Shown here in pieces: positions 57,900 through 64,000 of a stretch of DNA of 64,000 nucleotides (position 1 is the first letter of the stretch; each line of letters starts with the position of its first letter). The DNA lies in contig NZ_FOCO01000009.1 of the NCBI RefSeq assembly GCF_900110135.1, forward strand, positions 62,001 to 126,000, read 5' to 3'. The notes beneath the pieces are model-generated. The model saw only the letters and a program-made list of their open reading frames with translations. It was not told where the DNA came from and did no database searches. The stretch comes from Pseudorhodobacter antarcticus. Its GTDB lineage: Bacteria; Pseudomonadota; Alphaproteobacteria; Rhodobacterales; Rhodobacteraceae. Both the position numbers and the translations under genes were made by a program.

Positions 57900-59198
57900 A
57901 TGAGCGATACACACAGCAACACTGCAGCTTATGTCCGCGATACCATGCTGCCGCAAAAAGCACCGCCCAGCAGCCAAGTTGGGGCCGTGCGCTGGGTGCG
58001 CGAAAACCTGTTTTCGGGGCCGTTGAACACAACCTTGACCGTGCTGGGCGTCTTGGCGGTTTACTATCTGGTCGCCAATATGGGGCCGTGGCTGCGCAAC
58101 TCTATCTGGAACGCAAATTCCCTGTCCGAATGTCGTGAAATCCTTGCAGGGGCCAGCGGCGCCTGTTGGGGCGTGATCAAGGACCGCTGGCACCAATTGC
58201 TGTTCGGGTTCTATCCCCAAGACGCCTATTGGCGCCCCGTGCTGACCTTTGTTTTGATGATCGTCGCCGCAGCGCCCATCCTGTTTGAACAGGTGCCGCG
58301 CAAACTGTTGTGGTTTTCGGCCATTTTTCCGGGTGTCGCGTTCTTCATTCTTTGGGGCGGCAGCGTCTGGTTCCCGGTATTCGTGATGATGGGGTTTGTG
58401 GTTGGCTATGCGGCCTATATCGCGTTGCAGCGTGTGTCGGGGTTGGTGGCAACCATTGGTGCGCTTGCGGTTCCTGTGATCTGGTGGGTGTTTCTTGCAG
58501 GGCCGATCGGCGATCTGTTTGCCACGATCATTCCGATTGAACTCCCTCACATCGCGTCGGACGAATTTGGCGGCTTCATGATTTCGATCATCATCGGGGT
58601 CACGGGCATCGCGCTGTCGCTGCCGCTGGGCATCTTGCTGGCCTTGGGCCGTCAATCCGACATGCCTTTGGTGAAATGGATTTGCGTCGGCTTCATCGAA
58701 TTTATCCGGGGCGTGCCCTTGATCACTTTGCTGTTCACCGCGTCCTTGCTGCTAAACTACTTCCTGCCGCCGGGCACCAGCTTTGACATCGTGCTGCGGG
58801 TTATCATCATGGTGACCTTGTTCGCTGCGGCCTATATGGCCGAGGTGGTGCGCGGGGGCTTTGCCGCCTTGCCACGCGGGCAGTATGAGGCGGCGGATTC
58901 GCTGGGCCTTGATTACTGGAAGGCGCAACGACTTATCCTGCTGCCACAAGCGTTGAAGATCTCGATCCCGGGCATCGTGAACACCTTTATCGGGCTGTTC
59001 AAAGATACCACCTTGGTCGTGTTCATCGGCATCTTGGACCCGATTGGCCTGTCCACAGCGATCCGTGCGGATAGCGATTGGAACGGCCTGTTCTGGGAAC
59101 TTTACGCCTTCATCGCGCTATGTTTCTTCATCTTCTGTTACGGCATGTCCCGGTACTCGCAGTACCTAGAGGGCAAGCTGAAAACCGACCACCGTTAA
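57900..59198 (+). CDS. aapM: General L-amino acid ABC transporter permease
   Basis: The 432-residue second permease has several extra N-terminal transmembrane helices (about 70-200), typical of AapM/BztC. The EAA loop is [20 protein letters not shown] with [20 protein letters not shown]. Other marks are [20 protein letters not shown] and [15 protein letters not shown]. It pairs with AapQ in the membrane and is followed by the ATPase gene after 11 bases. Confidence 0.93.
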   Translation: MSDTHSNTAAYVRDTMLPQKAPPSSQVGAVRWVRENLFSGPLNTTLTVLGVLAVYYLVANMGPWLRNSIWNANSLSECREILAGASGACWGVIKDRWHQLLFGFYPQDAYWRPVLTFVLMIVAAAPILFEQVPRKLLWFSAIFPGVAFFILWGGSVWFPVFVMMGFVVGYAAYIALQRVSGLVATIGALAVPVIWWVFLAGPIGDLFATIIPIELPHIASDEFGGFMISIIIGVTGIALSLPLGILLALGRQSDMPLVKWICVGFIEFIRGVPLITLLFTASLLLNYFLPPGTSFDIVLRVIIMVTLFAAAYMAEVVRGGFAALPRGQYEAADSLGLDYWKAQRLILLPQALKISIPGIVNTFIGLFKDTTLVVFIGILDPIGLSTAIRADSDWNGLFWELYAFIALCFFIFCYGMSRYSQYLEGKLKTDHR

Positions 59199-59209
59199 GG
59201 GAGACCGCT

Positions 59210-60001
<792 letters not shown>

Positions 60002-60007
60002 AACAAA

Positions 60008-60032
60008 AGGAGGGGGGCGCTGCCCCCTCTTT
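60008..60032. terminator. Terminator between aapP and sixA (convergent)
   Basis: The stem GAGGGGG / CCCCCTC with loop GCGCTG is followed by TTTG. It sits between convergent genes and immediately before the second CCCCCGAGGTATTTTT repeat. Confidence 0.7.
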
Positions 60033-60049
60033 GCCTTATGGCAAATTCA

Positions 60050-60077
60050 CCCCCCGAGGTATTTTTGCCAAGATGAA
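60050..60077. repeat. CCCCCGAGGTATTTTT-type repeat, copy 2
   Basis: CCCCCCGAGGTATTTTT then GCCAAGATGAA. It is identical to copy 1 (324-351) except in three bases of the spacer. In both copies a short G/C hairpin precedes it on the same side. Here it lies at the end of two convergent genes. Confidence 0.75.
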
Positions 60078-60090
60078 ATCGAAAGGCGCG

Positions 60091-60597
60091 TCAGGCCATA
60101 ATTTCGCTGGGAATGATAAAGTCCAGCACAGCGCCGGTTCCAAACTCAACATCTTTCCAATCATCCGCTGAGAAATCCACGACCAAGGTGGCACCCGTCG
60201 GATAGCGCGCGAAATCTGCGTTTGCCGGGGCGCGGGTGATCAGTCGCGCCGCAAATTCTGCGATGCCGGGATTGTGCGCGATCAACATCACGCTGTCGGC
60301 ATGGGCATGGCGCAGCACAGCCAGCAAAACATCTGGCCCCGCGTTGTACAGTGCTGGCTTTAGCGTTGCATCGGGTGCATCGGGCAATGCCGCGCGCATC
60401 CCGTCAAAGGTTTCGCGCGTGCGCTGTGCATCGGAACACAGCACCTCGGCTGGGGTGTAGCCGCGTGAGGCGAGCCATTGCCCCAGATCGGCAGCGGCGC
60501 GATGCCCGCGCGTGTTAAGCGGGCGATCGTGGTCGGGTGTCAGTGGGTCATCCCAGCTGGATTTGGCATGACGTGTCAGGATCAAACGTTTGGTCAT
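60091..60597 (-). CDS. SixA-type histidine phosphatase
   Basis: The 168-residue protein has the phosphatase RHG-type motif LTRHAKSSWDDP (catalytic H10) near the start and the second histidine in LIAHNPGIAEFA. Family relatives such as SixA dephosphorylate phospho-histidine on HPt domains or PTS proteins. The substrate here is unknown. The start [12 protein letters not shown] at 60597 overlaps the stop of the ferredoxin-like gene in ATGA; the long upstream frame is shadow. It is the last gene of a minus-strand argB-led set. Confidence 0.88.
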   Translation of the reverse strand: MTKRLILTRHAKSSWDDPLTPDHDRPLNTRGHRAAADLGQWLASRGYTPAEVLCSDAQRTRETFDGMRAALPDAPDATLKPALYNAGPDVLLAVLRHAHADSVMLIAHNPGIAEFAARLITRAPANADFARYPTGATLVVDFSADDWKDVEFGTGAVLDFIIPSEIMA

Positions 60598-61247
60598 TTG
60601 TGAAATTGCCCCATGTGATAGGCTGATTGTTCTGGCAGTCTTGCATAGGCTTGGGACAGGGGGCAAGCGCTCCGCACACCGCAGCCGTTTTTCATGCACT
60701 GCGCCCCGTCTGGTTGGTCCAAAAACCCGTGGCACAGGGGCAAATCATACCCTGCCCCGGTCAAAGCGCCGGCGGGGCAGGCGGTTAGGCAGGGTTTATC
60801 CGCGCAACTGTCGCAAGGTTTGGGCGAGGGCGGGGGCACATCAACCGCCTCTTTCAACGCCAAGGCGCCTCGAAACGATGCAAACAGCCCCGTGCGATCA
60901 TTCACCAGCAGTCGCACCGGGCTGTCCCATGTGCGCCCCGTCCTCAACGCCCAAGCGTAAAACGGATGCCAAGGCGGGCCGCCAAATGGAAAAACCGCCT
61001 TGGCGCCCAGGCCGCAGGCCACCCCCCCGATCACCCGGCGCGACCAGCGGTCCACCGGGTCGGGGCTGCCATCGCGCCATTCCGGCCCCGCTGTCAGATG
61101 GGCCCAAAATCCGGGTTCTTGCGGCCCGATCAACAGCAGCGTGCGCGTGCCCGCAGGCAAGTCCACATCGCCATCCGCGGCAAACCCGCCCATAACGGCC
61201 AGAAAATGCGGGGCCAGTGCGGCCTCAACTACTGCCAGCGTCATCAT
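60594..61247 (-). CDS. 4Fe-4S ferredoxin-like protein of unknown function
   Basis: The 217-residue protein has a C-terminal iron-sulfur motif: C145, C148, C153 and C157 in [19 protein letters not shown]. Further cysteines lie in [24 protein letters not shown]. The N-terminal about 130 residues resemble the small-molecule-binding front part of QueG-like/DUF1730 proteins (for example [16 protein letters not shown] and [18 protein letters not shown]), but no corrinoid motif is evident. I do not assign a function. Its start overlaps the argB stop and its stop overlaps the sixA start, each by 4 bases, so it is translationally coupled on both sides. Confidence 0.7.
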   Translation of the reverse strand: MMTLAVVEAALAPHFLAVMGGFAADGDVDLPAGTRTLLLIGPQEPGFWAHLTAGPEWRDGSPDPVDRWSRRVIGGVACGLGAKAVFPFGGPPWHPFYAWALRTGRTWDSPVRLLVNDRTGLFASFRGALALKEAVDVPPPSPKPCDSCADKPCLTACPAGALTGAGYDLPLCHGFLDQPDGAQCMKNGCGVRSACPLSQAYARLPEQSAYHMGQFHK

Positions 61248-62143
61248 TCCTCGCGCGGTTTTACCCGCGGTGCGACAGTGGCCGACCGGATCAGCGACCC
61301 AGCGCCATGATCAGTGAACAGTTCCAGCAAGCAGGCGTTTTGGATGCGCCCATCAAGGATCACCACTGCCCGCACGCCTTGTTCAATCGCCATCAAAGCC
61401 GTTTCGGTTTTGGGGATCATGCCGCCCGAAATCACGCCTTGGGTTGTCAACTCGCGCACCTCCTCGGGGGTCATCTGCGTGATCACCTCACCGTCAGCAT
61501 TTTTCACGCCTGATACATCGGTTAGCAGCAACAAACGGTCTGCCTTTAGTGCGCCTGCAATTGCGCCCGCCGCTGTGTCGCCGTTCACGTTAAACGTTTC
61601 TCCATTGTCGCCGGGGGCCACAGGGGCCACCACCGGAATGATGCCTGCCTGGAACAAATCGCGCAGTACTTGCACCCGCATGTCGCGGGGGCGGCCCACA
61701 AACCCCAATTCGGGGTCGTCATAATCGCAAACCATCAGATCATCGTCTTTGCCCGAAATCCCCACGGCGCGGCCCCCCGCATCGTTGATCGCTTGCACAA
61801 TCCGCTTGTTCACTAGGCCCGACAGCACCATCTCCACCACCTCAACCGTGGCCGCATCTGTCACGCGCTTGCCGCGAATGAACTCCGATTTGATGCCCAG
61901 TTTCGCCAATAGGCTGTTGATCATCGGCCCGCCGCCATGCACCACCACCGGGTTCAACCCGACTTGGCGCATGAACACGATGTCTTGCGCAAACTCTTCC
62001 ATCGCCTCGGCGTCGCCCATCGCATTGCCGCCGAATTTCACAACGATAATCGCACCGTCATAGCGCTGCAAATAGGGCAGCGCTTCATTCAGGGTGCGGG
62101 CGGTGGCAATGGAATCGCGCATGTTCATGATCTGCTTTTTCAT
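61244..62143 (-). CDS. argB: Acetylglutamate kinase
   Basis: The 299-residue amino-acid kinase phosphorylates N-acetylglutamate in arginine synthesis. [12 protein letters not shown] (K36), [14 protein letters not shown] and [20 protein letters not shown] are the phosphate and substrate-binding signatures. The arginine-feedback N-terminal helix (about 10-28) is present, as in inhibitable forms. The start at 62143 has GAAGGG about 9 bases upstream. It leads the coupled set with the ferredoxin-like and SixA-like genes; argD and argF lie at the other end of the window. Confidence 0.95.
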   Translation of the reverse strand: MKKQIMNMRDSIATARTLNEALPYLQRYDGAIIVVKFGGNAMGDAEAMEEFAQDIVFMRQVGLNPVVVHGGGPMINSLLAKLGIKSEFIRGKRVTDAATVEVVEMVLSGLVNKRIVQAINDAGGRAVGISGKDDDLMVCDYDDPELGFVGRPRDMRVQVLRDLFQAGIIPVVAPVAPGDNGETFNVNGDTAAGAIAGALKADRLLLLTDVSGVKNADGEVITQMTPEEVRELTTQGVISGGMIPKTETALMAIEQGVRAVVILDGRIQNACLLELFTDHGAGSLIRSATVAPRVKPREE

Positions 62144-62306
62144 GGCTGGGGTCCCTTCTTGGGTTGTTCATTTGCTAACGGCTTTGTGCGCCAGTGCCAA
62201 GAGGGGGGGGGGCAGCGATGGGGCCAAGACATCTGACCACAGGCCATCTGCGCGCTGTCAAAATCGGGCAATCACAGGCACAGGTCGCCACCAGCGGATC
62301 ACTGCG

Positions 62307-63176
62307 TCAAAACCACTGGCCCGGCTCCATCAGCCCCAAATCCATCAATTGCTGGCTATGCCACTGAAATTTGGTTGAATTGTGCCATTTGAAATCATGG
62401 ATGTCATAGCGCGATCCCGGATTGGATTTCAGCGCCTTGGCCGTGCGAAACGATACCACCGATGTGGTGATGTTGTGGTGCCACGGGCAGGCATAGGTGT
62501 TATATTCTTCATCCGAAAAGGTATAATCGGCGCGCAATTTCAGGCCCGGCTTGGCGCGAAACAGCGCAATCCGGTCAATTTTACGCCGTGCGGCTGGAAT
62601 ATGTTCTTCAAACCGCCAGCGCAGACCGCCGAAAAAATCCAACTGGCGCTCGCGCGGATGGTTGTGGTTGGCCGGGTCCGGGCGGCCCAACGCGTAATAG
62701 CCGGACCTGTCCAGCATGGCCGTGTCCAGCGACACCGCCAAAGGGTGCGCAATCAGATCATCGGCATAAAGATCAATGACATAGGACAGCAGCGCATCGC
62801 GCCGCTCCTCGGTCTGAAAGGCCAACAGGTCGCGCACATTTCGCGTTTCGCAAAACGGGTGAAACAGATATTCGGCGTTGAACCCGTAATACATCCAAGT
62901 GCCGACAGCCGCCTCGATCACTTGATTGACCGCTGTTTGAATGGCCTCTGGCACATGGGTTTCATAATCCACCCGATGCACCTGATCTTCGACCGTTTGG
63001 GACAGGGCAATCTCGCGGTTGGCCAGCAAAATCACCGCACGAAACCCGATGTTCAGGTGATGCAGCACCGTGCTTTCAATTTCCACTTGGTCCTCGGCCA
63101 TCACAATCGCAATCGGCCCTTTTGCCAGAATATCGCGCCCGGCCTCTATAAACGCCGCTAGGTTTTTATATCGCAT
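62307..63176 (-). CDS. Glycosyltransferase-like conserved hypothetical protein
   Basis: The 289-residue protein opens MRYKNLAAFIEAGRDILA, then VMAEDQVEIESTVLHHLNIG. The latter resembles the E/D-x-x-x-I/L-E-x-x-x-x-H-H-x-x-x-G start of family 2/92-like glycosyltransferases, and it contains YADDLIAHPLAVSLD. His- and Trp-rich stretches (CPWHHNITTSVVSF, FKWHNSTKFQWHSQQL) lie near the end. I cannot name a substrate. The start at 63176 has GGGGACAG upstream; an alternative is 63191 (MTGDRM). The frame stays open to 63971, antisense to miaB, which is shadow. It is divergent from miaB. Confidence 0.65.
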   Translation of the reverse strand: MRYKNLAAFIEAGRDILAKGPIAIVMAEDQVEIESTVLHHLNIGFRAVILLANREIALSQTVEDQVHRVDYETHVPEAIQTAVNQVIEAAVGTWMYYGFNAEYLFHPFCETRNVRDLLAFQTEERRDALLSYVIDLYADDLIAHPLAVSLDTAMLDRSGYYALGRPDPANHNHPRERQLDFFGGLRWRFEEHIPAARRKIDRIALFRAKPGLKLRADYTFSDEEYNTYACPWHHNITTSVVSFRTAKALKSNPGSRYDIHDFKWHNSTKFQWHSQQLMDLGLMEPGQWF

Positions 63177-63341
63177 TCTGTCCCCGGTCATTGGCCCGCA
63201 ATCTGGCTTGGCGCGAATGGTAAAGGCTAGGCCACCCAAAGCGCAAGACCACATGCGCGGGGCCACCAAATCCACACAGCGTTGCGGCGGGGGCGCGCCC
63301 GGTGTAAACAGCCAATTAGACCGTGAAAAGGTGCCTGCCCC

Positions 63342-64000
63342 ATGACGCAATCCACGACCCCGCCCATCATTCCGCCGAAAAAGCTGTTCATCAAAACCTA
63401 TGGGTGCCAGATGAATGTCTATGACAGTGAACGCATGGCCGAAAGCTTGGGTTCGGTAGGCTATGTGCCCACCGACACGGTGGAAGATGCGGATATGGTG
63501 ATGATCAACACCTGCCACATCCGTGAGAAAGCATCGGAAAAACTGTTTTCCGATCTGGGCCGTCTGCGCCCCGCCAAAGAGGCGAACCCAAACTTGAAAA
63601 TTGCCGTGGCGGGCTGCGTGGCACAGGCCGAAGGCGCCGAAATTATGCGCCGGATGCCGCTGGTTGATCTGGTCGTCGGCCCGCAAAGCTATCACCGCTT
63701 GCCGGAAATGGAGGCAAAGGTCCAACGCGGCGAACGCGCGATCGAAACCGAATTTCCTGCCGAGGATAAGTTTGACCATCTGCCAGAACGCAAATCCCTG
63801 CGCGGCCCAACCGCGTTTTTGACCGTCCAGGAGGGCTGCGACAAGTTTTGCGCCTTTTGCGTCGTTCCCTATACCCGGGGTGCCGAGGTCAGCCGCCCCC
63901 CCGAACGCCTGCTGGCCGAGGCGCGCAATCTGGCCGCGCGCGGGGTGCGCGAACTCACGCTTTTGGGCCAAAACGTCAACGCCTACAGCGCAAACGGCTA
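63342..64000 (+). CDS. miaB: tRNA-2-methylthio-N6-isopentenyladenosine synthase (5' part, cut by window edge)
   Basis: The first 219 residues of MiaB, a radical-SAM enzyme that adds the methylthio group to i6A37 of tRNAs. The N-terminal UPF0004 domain keeps three cluster cysteines: C22 in [15 protein letters not shown]58 in INTCHIREK and C92 in [10 protein letters not shown]. The radical-SAM CxxxCxxC is C165, C169 and C172 in GCDKFCAFC. The start [16 protein letters not shown] at 63342 has a weak Shine-Dalgarno. The gene continues beyond the right edge; the TRAM domain is not visible. Confidence 0.95.
   Translation, partial: MTQSTTPPIIPPKKLFIKTYGCQMNVYDSERMAESLGSVGYVPTDTVEDADMVMINTCHIREKASEKLFSDLGRLRPAKEANPNLKIAVAGCVAQAEGAEIMRRMPLVDLVVGPQSYHRLPEMEAKVQRGERAIETEFPAEDKFDHLPERKSLRGPTAFLTVQEGCDKFCAFCVVPYTRGAEVSRPPERLLAEARNLAARGVRELTLLGQNVNAYSANG

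Overview
The window reads as the chromosome of a high-GC alphaproteobacterium, most likely Rhodobacterales (roseobacter group). This rests on a GcrA-type regulator divergent from argD, an Aap/Bzt general amino-acid ABC transporter, an ATP12-type F1 assembly chaperone, a LuxR/LuxI pair, Ala/Glu-rich tails on ribosomal proteins, and GC-rich intergenic hairpins followed by CCCCCGAGGTATTTTT-like repeats. No rRNA, tRNA, CRISPR array or intact insertion sequence was recognised.

Layout. 1-3.4 kb: argF (cut by the window edge) and argD on the minus strand, divergent gcrA, a small lipoprotein and a pyridoxamine-oxidase-like protein. 3.5-5.2 kb: a SulP anion transporter. 5.5-15.2 kb: one co-directional acetate-use island: acs, a second adenylate kinase, a DUF4212 small subunit with its sodium:solute symporter, a cNMP-CBS-nucleotidyltransferase (DUF294) protein, a membrane protein of unknown function, a stand-alone receiver, and a 706-residue protein that joins a membrane sensor and degenerate histidine-kinase region to an intact DEDDh 3'-5' exonuclease.

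15.3-50.2 kb: the secE-nusG-rplKAJL-rpoBC cluster, an EamA transporter, then str (rpsL, rpsG, fusA, tuf), S10, spc (with secY and adk) and alpha (rpsM, rpsK, rpoA, rplQ). Ribosomal gene order is canonical, but S10-spc is opened at three places. Between rplW and rplB (1.3 kb) there is a decayed minus-strand gene with several frameshifts. Between rplP and rpmC (0.7 kb) there are a terminator, an imperfect inverted repeat and at most one tiny ORF. Between rpmD and rplO (0.8 kb) there is a frameshifted minus-strand gene resembling HEPN-like proteins. A dispersed palindromic element (GTAGGGTGGGTT-type) follows rplA, fusA, rplP and rpmD.

50.4-64 kb: luxR-luxI quorum-sensing genes, rarA, then the overlapping chain crcB-rluC-ATP12 gene, the aapJQMP amino-acid uptake operon, a minus-strand translationally coupled set argB-ferredoxin-like-sixA, a glycosyltransferase-like hypothetical gene, and the 5' part of miaB. 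Arginine genes therefore occur near both ends (argD/argF left, argB right).

How the parts fit: in the acetate island Acs makes acetyl-CoA and AMP, the adjacent adenylate kinase can recycle the AMP, and the symporter pair imports the substrate. The nucleotide-binding, receiver and sensor-exonuclease proteins look like a linked signalling layer whose mechanism cannot be read from sequence. This layer is the strongest candidate here for undescribed biology.
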